Shown here piece after piece: positions 1 through 8,174 of a stretch of 64,000 bases of DNA (positions are counted from its first letter, which is position 1; each line of letters starts with the position of its first letter). The DNA lies in contig OW818679.1 in NCBI GenBank assembly GCA_942493145.1, forward strand, positions 620,001 through 684,000, written 5' to 3'. The stretch comes from ENR-C20 sp942493145 (GTDB lineage Bacteria > Bacillota > Clostridia > Acetivibrionales > DTU013). The position numbers and the translations under genes are program-made. The notes beneath the pieces are model-generated. The model was not told where the DNA came from. It did not search any database and worked only from the letters and a program-made list of their open reading frames with translations.

Positions 1-1
1 T

Positions 2-856
2 TCCCTGGAAAAACAAAAATGTTTTCCTGCGTATATGATAAATATGATAAGGATGGCCGAGGTTTCGGGCACTCTGGACAGCAGTATGGAGAACCTTTCC
101 ATATACTATGAGAAGGTTGACAAGCTCAGGAGGAAAATAAGGAATGCTATTACATATCCATTGATACTTGCAGTACTGATGGGTGGTATAATCCTTCTTC
201 TAATACTCAGGATTCTGCCAATGTTTTATGAAATCATCATTTCCGTAGGGGCGGATATCCCGCCGATAACAAAAGCCATTCTTGATATAAGCACGGGCAT
301 TGGGGACAATTGGGTGGTCATATTGCTTGTAATACTGATACTGGTTGCTGTCGGTCTGATTCTTACCAGAACAGCGGTTGGAAAGATGAAGTGGGATGAA
401 CTCAAAGTGAAGATGCCGCTTTTCAAAAAAATAAACCTGAAGGTTATATCAGCAAGGTTTGGCATGGGTATGTCACTGCTTTTAAAAGGCGGGATGTCGT
501 TTGACGACTCTTTGGGCATGGTCCGGAATATTATTGATAATTCATATGTAGGCCAAAAAATAGGGGACTGCAGGCTGGAGATCCTTAACGGAAGGGATTC
601 GGCCGAAGCATTCATGAAAACTGAAGTATTCCCGCCACTTTTCTACAGGATGTTCCATATGGGTTACAAGACCGGCGAACTTGAAAAAACCATGAACAAG
701 ATTTCTGATATTTATGAAAATGAAGCCGACAAACACATGAGCCGGTTGACTTCAGCCATTGAGCCTGTCCTGGTGATAATTCTTTCATTAATAGTAGGGG
801 TAATCCTGCTGGCGATCCTGCTGCCATTGATAAATATAATGTCTTCCATTGGATAG
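2..856 (+). CDS. Type II secretion/type IV pilus inner-membrane platform protein GspF/PilC family (5' end outside window)
   Basis: Integral platform protein that couples the assembly ATPase to pilin polymerisation in the cytoplasmic membrane. The reading frame is open to the left edge, so the N-terminal part is missing; the visible part is the second T2SSF domain. Seen: a family-typical stretch FPAYMINMIRMAEVSGTLD at the start, hydrophobic segments near residues 55-80, 105-130 and at the C terminus (VILLAILLPLINIMSS), and a second copy of the signature, FPPLFYRMFHMGYKTGELE. The ATG codons at 35 and 44 are internal methionines, not starts. It is followed without a real gap by pilin-like genes and pilT, so it belongs to a pilus operon whose upstream part (probably PilB) lies outside. 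Family call is firm; pilus versus pseudopilus use is inferred from pilT. Confidence 0.93.
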   Translation, partial: SLEKQKCFPAYMINMIRMAEVSGTLDSSMENLSIYYEKVDKLRRKIRNAITYPLILAVLMGGIILLLILRILPMFYEIIISVGADIPPITKAILDISTGIGDNWVVILLVILILVAVGLILTRTAVGKMKWDELKVKMPLFKKINLKVISARFGMGMSLLLKGGMSFDDSLGMVRNIIDNSYVGQKIGDCRLEILNGRDSAEAFMKTEVFPPLFYRMFHMGYKTGELEKTMNKISDIYENEADKHMSRLTSAIEPVLVIILSLIVGVILLAILLPLINIMSSIG

Positions 857-866
857 GAGTGAGCCA

Positions 867-1184
867 TTGAAAAGGAATGTGAACCTCAATTTCAATCTTG
901 CAAGTTTTATCGTAGTCGCCGCTGTTGTAATTTTAACTGCTGTACTGGCGCTTTTCAGCATTGAAGGTTTCGGCGGAAGCGCAGGTGATAACGGTAGAAA
1001 GGTGGTGGAAGACGCCATCAGGAAGGCTGCCGTGCAATGCTATGCCCTTGAAGGCAGTTATCCTCCCGATTTGGAATACCTGAAAACACATTATGGAATA
1101 GTTGTTGACGAGGACAAGTTTTTTTACCACTATGAGTCCATTGGTTCAAATATACTACCTGACATAACTGTGATAAGGAAATAA
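867..1184 (+). CDS. Small pseudopilin-like membrane protein
   Basis: About 105 residues with one N-terminal hydrophobic helix (roughly residues 8-30, ASFIVVAAVVILTAVLAL) followed by a small polar domain containing CYALEGSYPPDLEYLKTHYG. That pattern resembles the alpha1-C region of GspG/ComGC-type pseudopilins, but I see no consensus prepilin peptidase site (no G-[FT]-T-x-x-E before the helix). The TTG start at 867 is chosen because AGGAG sits 8 bases before it; an in-frame TTG at 849 overlaps the preceding gene and has no such site. It lies between the platform protein and a clear prepilin, so a minor pilus-assembly role is likely. Specific function unknown. Confidence 0.7.
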   Translation: MKRNVNLNFNLASFIVVAAVVILTAVLALFSIEGFGGSAGDNGRKVVEDAIRKAAVQCYALEGSYPPDLEYLKTHYGIVVDEDKFFYHYESIGSNILPDITVIRK

Positions 1185-1188
1185 TGAT

Positions 1189-1761
1189 ATGGACCAAATG
1201 AAGCTTAAGAAAAAGCATGAAGAATTTAAAGGTAATAGAACCGGAAAAAAGGGGCATACGCTTACGGAGCTGATACTTGTAGTTGCAATGCTCGGTCTTT
1301 TTGGTATTGCCACATTCACCCTTGTCGTTTCAAGCAGTAATGCATATAAAAACATAATGGAAAAGACGGATGTCGATTCTGAGCTCAGGATTGCGATATC
1401 CTATCTGGACACAAAACTGAAGCAGAATGACTCGGCAAAAAGCATTCGATTGGAAGCCAATCCTTCAGGGGCTGGAAATGCCATCGTAATTGAAAATACA
1501 TATGAAGATGAAGTATATGAAACGTGGATATACCAGAGTGGAGGACGGCTGAAAGAGATGATTGTTGCAAAAGGGGAGCCGTTCCAGGATGAGCTCAGCT
1601 TTGAAATATCGGCTGTTGATGGTTTTATTGCTGTATATGATGAAACGGACAAGCTGCTGAAGGTAAATGTATGGTCATCAACACAAGGCGGAAGGCGGGA
1701 ACTGGATACATATATCGCCATGAAAACTGGAATTAATGTTGGAGCGGGAACAAAAAGCTGA
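1189..1761 (+). CDS. Prepilin-type protein with N-terminal cleavage/methylation motif
   Basis: Pilin or pseudopilin of 190 residues. A positively charged leader of about 22 residues ends in GKKG, then HTLTELILVVAMLGLFG: the Gly is the expected prepilin peptidase cut site and the Glu at position +5 of the mature protein is the conserved assembly residue. Cleavage would leave a mature protein starting at His instead of the usual Phe. The rest is a soluble domain without recognisable motifs. The leader is longer than usual, so the start could also be the ATG at 1198. Part of the pilus operon, 4 bases after the previous gene and 3 before the next. Confidence 0.85.
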   Translation: MDQMKLKKKHEEFKGNRTGKKGHTLTELILVVAMLGLFGIATFTLVVSSSNAYKNIMEKTDVDSELRIAISYLDTKLKQNDSAKSIRLEANPSGAGNAIVIENTYEDEVYETWIYQSGGRLKEMIVAKGEPFQDELSFEISAVDGFIAVYDETDKLLKVNVWSSTQGGRRELDTYIAMKTGINVGAGTKS

Positions 1762-1764
1762 AAA

Positions 1765-2262
1765 TTGGGGGGATTCACAATCAAACGAAACAAAGGATTC
1801 ACAATTGTAGAAATGGTCATAGCGGTTGCGTTTCTTGCCATAATAAGTGTGTTTGTCGTGCAGTTTTTCATTACTGCAAGGAATCTGAGCCTGAAAGCCC
1901 ACGACATTGATGTGGGGATAAATATATCAAGGAAGATCATAGGGACGTTCAAATCATGTGAAGAACCTTCAGAAATCAGGAATTATGAGATGTTCAGGGG
2001 GTCGGACATTTTAGAAGAGGGAAGCATGTCTACAATAAGGATGTACTTTGATGAAGCCTGGAATACGCTTGATAAATCCGACGGTTCCCTGAAAGAAAAG
2101 ACCTGCTTCGTCGTAACAGCGGAGACTGAGGCAACCGTCGAAGATACTGTGAAAATCGATATCAATGTGGAAAGAACCATTCCTTATATACTTGAAAAGA
2201 AAAAGGATATTGAGATTTATTCAATAAGTGCACATAAATATTTTGGCAGCTTACCTGATTGA
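1765..2262 (+). CDS. Prepilin-type protein (minor pilin)
   Basis: About 165 residues with a short basic leader KRNKG followed by FTIVEMVIAVAFLAIISVFV, a textbook class III signal: cut after Gly, Phe at +1, Glu at +5. The rest is a globular domain of unknown fold. The start is uncertain: TTG at 1765 is in frame and gives an 11-residue leader, while the G-rich run at 1766-1771 would fit as ribosome binding site for an unusual start a few codons later. Tightly packed behind the preceding prepilin gene, so co-transcribed. Likely a minor pilin. Confidence 0.82.
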   Translation: MGGFTIKRNKGFTIVEMVIAVAFLAIISVFVVQFFITARNLSLKAHDIDVGINISRKIIGTFKSCEEPSEIRNYEMFRGSDILEEGSMSTIRMYFDEAWNTLDKSDGSLKEKTCFVVTAETEATVEDTVKIDINVERTIPYILEKKKDIEIYSISAHKYFGSLPD

Positions 2263-2334
2263 TATGCTGCTGTTGGCTTGAGTTTAAAGGTAAAATGGAT
2301 TTGAAGGGATTTTGGATTAGAGGCGGTTGCTTGT

Positions 2335-2916
2335 ATGTCGGATAGTTTAAGTTGGAAAGTAAATTTGAATAAAGCTGCTGTAGCTGGCAACAAAGGTAAC
2401 AGGGGAAGCTCCTCCGTGCTTGTGATCATGATAATGCTGACACTGGTTGTATTCGGTTTGCTTGTCTTCATGTCCTCCTATTCCAGTCTGAAGCTTGCAA
2501 ATAAAAACGGTGACTGGGTAAAGGGTTATTATGCTCTGGACACCAAGGCTGAAATGCTGACGGCGCAGATAGATAAATGCCTGAAAGAGGCCATGATGGA
2601 TAACGGAAGTGATTCCGGATATGATAATCTGAGCAAAAATCTTTATTTTACATATGCAGCAAATTATCTGCAGGAAAAACTGGGGGAAAGTGTTGAAATC
2701 AACAACCATTCGGAGGCTACGGTGACTGTGGCTGCGACTGTTACGGAAGGTGCAGGGGAGGATGCCAGAAGTCTTTTCCTGGAGCTGGAGTTGAAATATA
2801 ACCCTCCGGGAAGCAATGATGAAAACAAAAGGTATGAGATACTCTCATGGAAAGAACTGCCCAGGGAATTTGAATTTGACGATTCCCTCGACTTTGAAGA
2901 AACAAAGGTGGAATAA
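2335..2916 (+). CDS. PilX-like pilus-operon membrane protein
   Basis: 193 residues: a basic N-terminal segment of about 28 residues, one strong transmembrane helix (SSVLVIMIMLTLVVFGLLVF), then a polar domain. The pattern GNRGSS followed by the helix resembles the N terminus of PilX-type minor pilins found in type IV pilus operons, but the conserved Glu at +5 is absent, so it may not be processed by prepilin peptidase. Its stop is 4 bases before pilT and 72 bases separate it from the previous prepilin. Role in the pilus is inferred from context only. Confidence 0.65.
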   Translation: MSDSLSWKVNLNKAAVAGNKGNRGSSSVLVIMIMLTLVVFGLLVFMSSYSSLKLANKNGDWVKGYYALDTKAEMLTAQIDKCLKEAMMDNGSDSGYDNLSKNLYFTYAANYLQEKLGESVEINNHSEATVTVAATVTEGAGEDARSLFLELELKYNPPGSNDENKRYEILSWKELPREFEFDDSLDFEETKVE

Positions 2917-2920
2917 TGTT

Positions 2921-3976
2921 ATGGTTAAAATTGATGAATTGCTAAGAACGGCAGCCGAATCAGATGCATCGGATATTTTTATTACTGTTGGCGTGCCGCC
3001 GACCTTTAAAATAAATGGTGTGCTTACGCCTTCATACGGTGAAAAACTTCTTCCACAAGACACAGAAAGACTGGTGCGGGAGTTGTTTAAAAAGGAAGCT
3101 GATTTTAATGAATTCGTATCTGTCGGGGAAAAGGACTTTTCAATATCACTTGCAGGAGTAGGCAGGTTCAGGGTGGATGCTTATACACAGCGTGGATCGT
3201 TGGCGGCTGCAATAAGGGTAGTGAAGTTTGACCTGCCGGATGCAAAAGCACTGGGTATTCCGCAGACTGTTCTTGATTTCCATAAGAAGACAAGGGGACT
3301 GGTGCTGATAACCGGACCAACGGGAAGTGGTAAATCAACCACTTTATCAGCCCTTATAGATTTGATCAACAGGGGACGGTCATGCCACATACTGACCCTG
3401 GAGGATCCCATAGAGCATCTGCATCACCATGATAAAAGCATTGTAGATCAGCGGGAGATAGGAGTGGATACACAAAGCTATGCAAAGGCTTTAAGATCGG
3501 CATTAAGGCAGGCACCGGACGTGATCCTGGTAGGTGAGATGCGCGATCTGGAAACGATATCGATAGCCCTGACCGCTGCAGAAACCGGACAGTTGGTGCT
3601 TTCGACCCTTCACACAGTTGGCGCTGCCAAGACAATCGACAGGATTATTGACGTATTTCCTACAAACCAGCAGGAACAGGTAAAGTTTCAGCTGTCGACG
3701 GTCCTTCAGGCAGTTGTTTCGCAGCAGCTGATTCCATCCGAAGAGAAGGGGCGGGTAGCAGCGTTTGAAATCATGGTCGTCAATCCCGCCATACGCAACA
3801 TGATAAGGGAATCTAAAATCATGCAGATTGATACTGCTATACAGATGGGCCGTTCACAGGGGATGATAGGGATGGATGCAAGCATAGCCGGGCTATGCAA
3901 CCATGGATTGATTTCCAGGGAAGACGCGCTTACTTATTGTATCAATACGGAATCAATATCAAAACTGCTTAAGTGA
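2921..3976 (+). CDS. pilT: Type IV pilus retraction ATPase PilT
   Basis: Hexameric cytoplasmic ATPase that drives pilus retraction and twitching. 351 residues, normal for PilT. Seen: N-terminal PAS-like region (LLRTAAESDASDIFITVG), Walker A GPTGSGKSTT, Asp box ILTLEDPIEH, Walker B with LRQAPDVILVGEMRDLET (the PilT/PilU arginine-finger neighbourhood), His box TGQLVLSTLHT, and C-terminal AIRNMIRE motif typical of PilT. The ATG at 2921 is chosen over an upstream in-frame start inside the previous gene because it begins the conserved N terminus and is preceded by GGTGG. Last gene of the pilus operon. Its presence argues that the upstream genes build a retractable pilus and not only a secretion pseudopilus. 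Confidence 0.95.
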   Translation: MVKIDELLRTAAESDASDIFITVGVPPTFKINGVLTPSYGEKLLPQDTERLVRELFKKEADFNEFVSVGEKDFSISLAGVGRFRVDAYTQRGSLAAAIRVVKFDLPDAKALGIPQTVLDFHKKTRGLVLITGPTGSGKSTTLSALIDLINRGRSCHILTLEDPIEHLHHHDKSIVDQREIGVDTQSYAKALRSALRQAPDVILVGEMRDLETISIALTAAETGQLVLSTLHTVGAAKTIDRIIDVFPTNQQEQVKFQLSTVLQAVVSQQLIPSEEKGRVAAFEIMVVNPAIRNMIRESKIMQIDTAIQMGRSQGMIGMDASIAGLCNHGLISREDALTYCINTESISKLLK

Positions 3977-4008
3977 GATCCGAAAGAAGGAAAGCAACCT
4001 ATCTGCGT

Positions 4009-5067
4009 TTACCGGACAGCGAACTTATAAATCGTCGAATGCCTGTAAACCTGACCGGCCTGAAGTATTGGTGACGGAAAATGGGTATGCTTCATTGAGT
4101 TGGGGTAGTACTGTGTTTCCAGACAAAGTCCGCCCCATTTCTCGTATTTAGCTCTATTTTTACCGGTTCTTGCAGTTTCATTTATAAAATTGCCCGAATA
4201 AAATTGAAGGCCTGGTTTTGTAGTGTAAACCTCAAGCACTCGTCCGGATTTCGGATCAAAAAGTTCGGCTGCTTTACGGGTTATATCGCCATGATTATTC
4301 AAAAGCCAGTTGTGGTCGTAGCCCTCACCGTAGATTATCTGCTCATGGCTACTGGCGATTCCATCACCTATAACGGCAGGCCGGGTCAGATCCATGGGAG
4401 TGCCAGCGACGGGCAAGATTTCTCCGGTAGGTATACATTCGCTGCTTATGGCGAGGAAAGCACCGGCATCGATGAAAATCCGGTGGTTAAGCATATTTTT
4501 GGAATTATGGCCTGAAAGATTGAAGTATGAATGATTTGTCAGATTGACAGGGGTGGCTTTGTCGCTGACAGCTGAGTAATCCATCCTCAACTCATTATTA
4601 TCTGTGAATGAATAAATGACTGTAGCATCCAGGTTGCCGGGATAGCCCTCCTCGCCAGCCGGACTTGAGTAGGTTAGTTTAAGGCTTTCAACGCCGCCGC
4701 GGTCAACTATTTCAGGCTCCCATACAACACTGTCAAAGCCCTTGAGCCCACCGTGAAGATGATTTTTCCCATCGTTCGCTGCCAGCCTGTAATATCTGCC
4801 GTTCAACTCAAAGCCGGCATCCTCGATCCTGTTGGCATATCTGCCTATGGTTGCTCCGAAATATGAATTCCCGGCCATGTAGCCTTCAAGGCTTTCATAT
4901 CCGAGAACAACATCTGAAAGTTTTCCGTTTTTATCGGGTACTGATACGGAGACCAATGTCCCTCCGTAATTCGTTACACTCATACCTGCGCCGGATGAAT
5001 TGACAAAAGAATATAAAAAGACCTTTTTACCATCCAAAGTACCCCAAATATTTTCACGTATACTCAT
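4009..5067 (-). CDS. galM: Galactose mutarotase (aldose 1-epimerase)
   Basis: Interconverts alpha and beta anomers of galactose and glucose in the cytoplasm, feeding the Leloir pathway. 352 residues, normal length. Seen: IGRYANRIEDAGFELNGRYY and NDGKNHLHGG near the N-terminal third (substrate-binding His), VNLTNHSYFNLSG (catalytic-region His), DHNW (Asp/His) and the catalytic Glu in GLCLETQYYPNS. The start is well supported: GAGGAGGTGA lies 3 bases ahead of the ATG on the minus strand. It is convergent with pilT and stands alone; no other gal genes are in the window. Confidence 0.95.
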   Translation of the reverse strand: MSIRENIWGTLDGKKVFLYSFVNSSGAGMSVTNYGGTLVSVSVPDKNGKLSDVVLGYESLEGYMAGNSYFGATIGRYANRIEDAGFELNGRYYRLAANDGKNHLHGGLKGFDSVVWEPEIVDRGGVESLKLTYSSPAGEEGYPGNLDATVIYSFTDNNELRMDYSAVSDKATPVNLTNHSYFNLSGHNSKNMLNHRIFIDAGAFLAISSECIPTGEILPVAGTPMDLTRPAVIGDGIASSHEQIIYGEGYDHNWLLNNHGDITRKAAELFDPKSGRVLEVYTTKPGLQFYSGNFINETARTGKNRAKYEKWGGLCLETQYYPNSMKHTHFPSPILQAGQVYRHSTIYKFAVR

Positions 5068-5199
5068 GACGTCACCTCCTCTGATAATTCAATCTTTACT
5101 TTGTTAACAAAAAATTCACTTTTTATCCTAAATTTCATAACATATTGCTTGTAAAATTAAATCATAAACCAGAACCACTTTTCATAACATCCTCTTTAC

Positions 5200-5236
5200 A
5201 GCCCCGGAAGTTAAAAGCCGGGGCTTTAATTATTTT
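5200..5236 (+). terminator. Hairpin plus U-rich tail in the leader of the ECF transporter gene (possible attenuator)
   Basis: Arms AGCCCCGG (5200-5207) and CCGGGGCT (5218-5225), a 10-base loop, then TTAATTATTTT on the plus strand. No plus-strand gene lies upstream (galM reads away), so as a plus-strand terminator it would act only on a leader transcript of the downstream transporter gene. It lies in a 341-base gap between galM and that gene. In the rest of the gap I see only a weak TTTACT..TAATAC promoter-like pair after the hairpin (about 5233-5260) and no riboswitch consensus that I recognise. Confidence 0.5.
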
Positions 5237-5408
5237 ACTGCACATATTTTATCATAATACATGCTGTAAGAACCGTATTTGTATATTTTCCCGAAGGATT
5301 TTTTTCAAGATATGTCGAACAATATGTTGATGCACCGGATTGGGAACTATCACCGGAGCGTAAAAGGGTGCTGCAGTTGGCACTATGTGAAAGATGTGGA
5401 GGCATAAA

Positions 5409-6035
5409 ATGGACAAATCGGAAATTACGGAAACTGAGGAAATAAGAGAAGCGAAGAAAGCCGCAAAGCCTAAAAGGTTGGGAACAAGGCAGATAACAAC
5501 CATAGGAATGCTGTCAGCTGTCTCAATCGTACTTGGTATGACAGGAATCGGGTATATACCATTACCTATGGCTAAAGCTACAATAATGCAGATCCCTGTA
5601 ATCATTGGCGCAATATTGGAAGGTCCCATTGTCGGGATGTTCGTGGGCTTGATATTCGGCCTGACCAGTATATTTCAAAATATTACTTCTCCGAATATAC
5701 TTTCATTTGCATTAATAAATCCTTTAGTATCGGTATTGCCAAGAATTCTTATTGGCGTTGCGGCATATTATTGCTTCAGGCTGCCATTTAAGAACCTGGC
5801 AGTGAAAATCGGAGTTGGCGCTGCTGCGGGGTCACTGATCAATACTTTCGGCGTCCTGAGTGCGATTTATTTCCTATATGCAGCGGGATATGCCGAAGCC
5901 AAGGGTATCAGCATAGATACTACTGCAAAGGTGATATACGGGATAGCTGTGACAAACGGCTTACCTGAAGCGGTAGTAGCTGTTATAATTACAGTTCCCA
6001 TAGTGCTTGCTGTCAGGAAGGTTCTTAAAAGATGA
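5409..6035 (+). CDS. ECF transporter S component (vitamin or precursor uptake)
   Basis: Substrate-binding membrane subunit of an energy-coupling factor importer. About 208 residues: a basic N-terminal tail of about 25 residues (KKAAKPKRLGTRQ) then five to six hydrophobic helices. The stretch MQIPVIIGAILEGPIVGMFV followed by GLIFGLTSIFQ is characteristic of the PanT/HmpT-like S-component group, so pantothenate or a thiamine precursor are possible substrates, but the sequence does not decide. The ATG at 5409 is used because GGAGG lies 6 bases ahead. No EcfA/EcfT genes are nearby, so it would use a shared group II energising module encoded elsewhere. Next gene follows after 15 bases. Confidence 0.85.
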   Translation: MDKSEITETEEIREAKKAAKPKRLGTRQITTIGMLSAVSIVLGMTGIGYIPLPMAKATIMQIPVIIGAILEGPIVGMFVGLIFGLTSIFQNITSPNILSFALINPLVSVLPRILIGVAAYYCFRLPFKNLAVKIGVGAAAGSLINTFGVLSAIYFLYAAGYAEAKGISIDTTAKVIYGIAVTNGLPEAVVAVIITVPIVLAVRKVLKR

Positions 6036-6050
6036 TTGGAGGGAGACGTT

Positions 6051-8006
6051 TTGGAAAATATACATCATAAATATCCGCATATTTTTTCACCGCTAAAAAT
6101 TGGGAACGTAACATTCAAGAACAGGATTTTCTCTGCACCGGCTACAGCCCATCTTCTTCAGGCACAGGAGGAATATCCCACACCGACGACCATAGCATAT
6201 TATGCCAATAAGGCAAAGGGCGGAACCGCAAGCATCACGGTAGGTGCCATGGTAATGGACAGGCATGCACCTCAGGATATGATCCATATGAACATGACTG
6301 TAAACAAACTACAGTACCACAGATACTGGAACCAGTTGACAAGCGCGATCCACTATTATGGAGCAAAGGCTGCACTTGAGTTTTTGGCGTTTGAATATCA
6401 TGATCTGGATGAAAAAGGGCACCTGATTTCATATTCTATCAATGGTGAAATCGGGCCTGAAGGTGAATATATGCCTCCCTACACTACGGCTGTAATGTCA
6501 CGTATAGCAGATGACTATGCAGATGCCGCAGAAAATGCAATCAAATGTGGGTTTGATATGATATTGATCCATGGAGGGCATGGATTGCCCCTGTTCAGCT
6601 TTTTATCCCCACTTTGCAACAATAGGAACGATGAATATGGCGGGAGCCTGGAAAACCGCGCAAAATTCCCGATAATGGTCCTGGACAGGATACGGAAGAG
6701 AGTGGGCAGGAAGATACTTATAGAGTACCGGGTAAGTGGCTCAGATCTCGCACCGCAAGGTGGATTCCAGGTTGAAGATTGTATTGATTTCATAAGGATG
6801 ATCGAAGACAGGATCGATATTGCACATATTTCTGCAGGCAATTTCTATGTACCGGGCACCGAAGCCATCATGCATCCTACTAATTTCCTTAAGCCCGGGT
6901 GCAACGCATATCTTGCAGCTGTAGTAAAAGCAGCAGGCGTTAAGGTGCCGGTTCTTACACTGGGCGGTTTTCAGCACCCGGATCTTATTGAAAAGACCCT
7001 TGCAAAGGGGAAAGCCGATCTTGTTTCAATGGCAAGGGGTACGATTGCGGACGCCGGGCTTGTCAACAAGGCACGTGAAGGCAGGGAAGACGAGATAATA
7101 CCGTGTATCAAATGCTTCCACTGCCTGGATTACAGCAGGGCAACCGAATTCAACTGCTCTGTCAATCCCGGTGTCGGTCGTGAATACTATCTACCAATGT
7201 TGATTCCGCCGGTCAACGGCAAAAAGAAGGTTATTGTCATAGGCGGAGGGCCGGCAGGTATGGAAGCGGCCATTACAGCGAAAAAACGCGGCCATGACGT
7301 AACAATTTATGAGAAAGCCTCAAAGCTCGGAGGAAAACTTGTTTTTTCGGAGGGCATTGATTTCAAGTATGATCTTGAGAAGTTCATGAAAAACAAGATA
7401 CACATGGTTGAAAAACTTGGTATTGAGGTAAGACTGAATACTGAAGCAACACCTGAGATGATCAGGGCGGAGAAGGCTGATACAGTCCTGGCAGCGTTGG
7501 GTGCTGAACCACTGATACCGGGCATTAAGGGGGTGGACAGCAGTAATGTAATGAATGCTGAGGACGCTCACGACAATATTGAAAAAGTCGGCAAAAAGAT
7601 AGTAATTATCGGCGGTGGTCAGGTTGGCTGCGAGCTTGGACTGCATCTTGCCATGAAGGGGAGACAGGTATCAGTGGTGGAAATGAAAAGGTCACTGGCG
7701 CGCGATGCCATGTTCCTCCCACGTGAAGAACTTTTGACGCGGTTAAAGCAGCATGCTGCATGCTACACCAATACCACCTGCACTGGAATAAGCGATAAAG
7801 GGATTGAATTAAGACATAAAAACGGCAGCGAAGGCTTCATTGAGGCTGATACCGTCATACTGGCAGCCGGGATGGTTGCAAGGTCAGATCAAGCAGAAAA
7901 ATTCAGGTATACTGCGCAGGATTTTTGGAGTATTGGGGACTGTGTGACAGCTGGAAATGTGAGGACGGCGTTGCGCATGGCCTTCGATGCGGCAAGTCAG
8001 CTATAA
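6051..8006 (+). CDS. NADH:flavin oxidoreductase / 2,4-dienoyl-CoA reductase-like (old yellow enzyme with FeS and FAD domains)
   Basis: Multidomain flavoenzyme that reduces activated C=C bonds with NAD(P)H, of the FadH/BaiCD/BaiH class. About 651 residues. Order: FMN-binding TIM barrel (1-340) with HGGHGLPLFSFLSPLCNNRND, the usual substrate-side loop; a four-cysteine [4Fe-4S] site CIKCFHCLDY ending in FNCSVNP; an FAD Rossmann motif VIVIGGGPAGMEAA (about residue 400); and an NAD(P) Rossmann motif IVIIGGGQVGCELG (about residue 515). The TTG at 6051 is preferred because GGAGGG lies 8 bases before it. Usual length for the family is 640-680. The substrate (enoate, dienoyl-CoA, bile acid or other) cannot be read from sequence. 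Likely co-transcribed with the ECF gene, though a functional link is not obvious. Confidence 0.92.
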   Translation: MENIHHKYPHIFSPLKIGNVTFKNRIFSAPATAHLLQAQEEYPTPTTIAYYANKAKGGTASITVGAMVMDRHAPQDMIHMNMTVNKLQYHRYWNQLTSAIHYYGAKAALEFLAFEYHDLDEKGHLISYSINGEIGPEGEYMPPYTTAVMSRIADDYADAAENAIKCGFDMILIHGGHGLPLFSFLSPLCNNRNDEYGGSLENRAKFPIMVLDRIRKRVGRKILIEYRVSGSDLAPQGGFQVEDCIDFIRMIEDRIDIAHISAGNFYVPGTEAIMHPTNFLKPGCNAYLAAVVKAAGVKVPVLTLGGFQHPDLIEKTLAKGKADLVSMARGTIADAGLVNKAREGREDEIIPCIKCFHCLDYSRATEFNCSVNPGVGREYYLPMLIPPVNGKKKVIVIGGGPAGMEAAITAKKRGHDVTIYEKASKLGGKLVFSEGIDFKYDLEKFMKNKIHMVEKLGIEVRLNTEATPEMIRAEKADTVLAALGAEPLIPGIKGVDSSNVMNAEDAHDNIEKVGKKIVIIGGGQVGCELGLHLAMKGRQVSVVEMKRSLARDAMFLPREELLTRLKQHAACYTNTTCTGISDKGIELRHKNGSEGFIEADTVILAAGMVARSDQAEKFRYTAQDFWSIGDCVTAGNVRTALRMAFDAASQL

Positions 8007-8095
8007 GGGCGGTGGTGCTGTATGCCATGGGCATCAGGTTTGTTCACGGACAGGCTGTAGTTCACCAGCCTGCTATTTCGTCCTTTTAATCAAAA

Positions 8096-8134
8096 GAAAG
8101 TGTAAACTCATCGATTGAATGAATTTACACTTTC
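8096..8134 (-). terminator. Intrinsic terminator, best oriented for the minus-strand gene
   Basis: Eleven-base perfect arms GAAAGTGTAAA (8096-8106) and TTTACACTTTC (8124-8134), extended inside by TCAT/ATGA after one mismatch. On the minus strand the stem is followed by TTTTGATT, on the plus strand only by TCACATTTT, so it mainly ends transcripts of the gene to its right and may also serve the ene-reductase gene. Confidence 0.75.
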
Positions 8135-8174
8135 TCACATTTTGCTTGGGGACTAATGCTACAGACCCACCTGC

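Noticed and set aside
5250..5440. An open stretch in the ECF gene leader that reads VYFPEGFFSRYVEQYVDAP and on to CERCGG.
   Set aside because: It has no start codon with a ribosome binding site, runs across the true ECF start, and matches no family I know. Treated as leader sequence.
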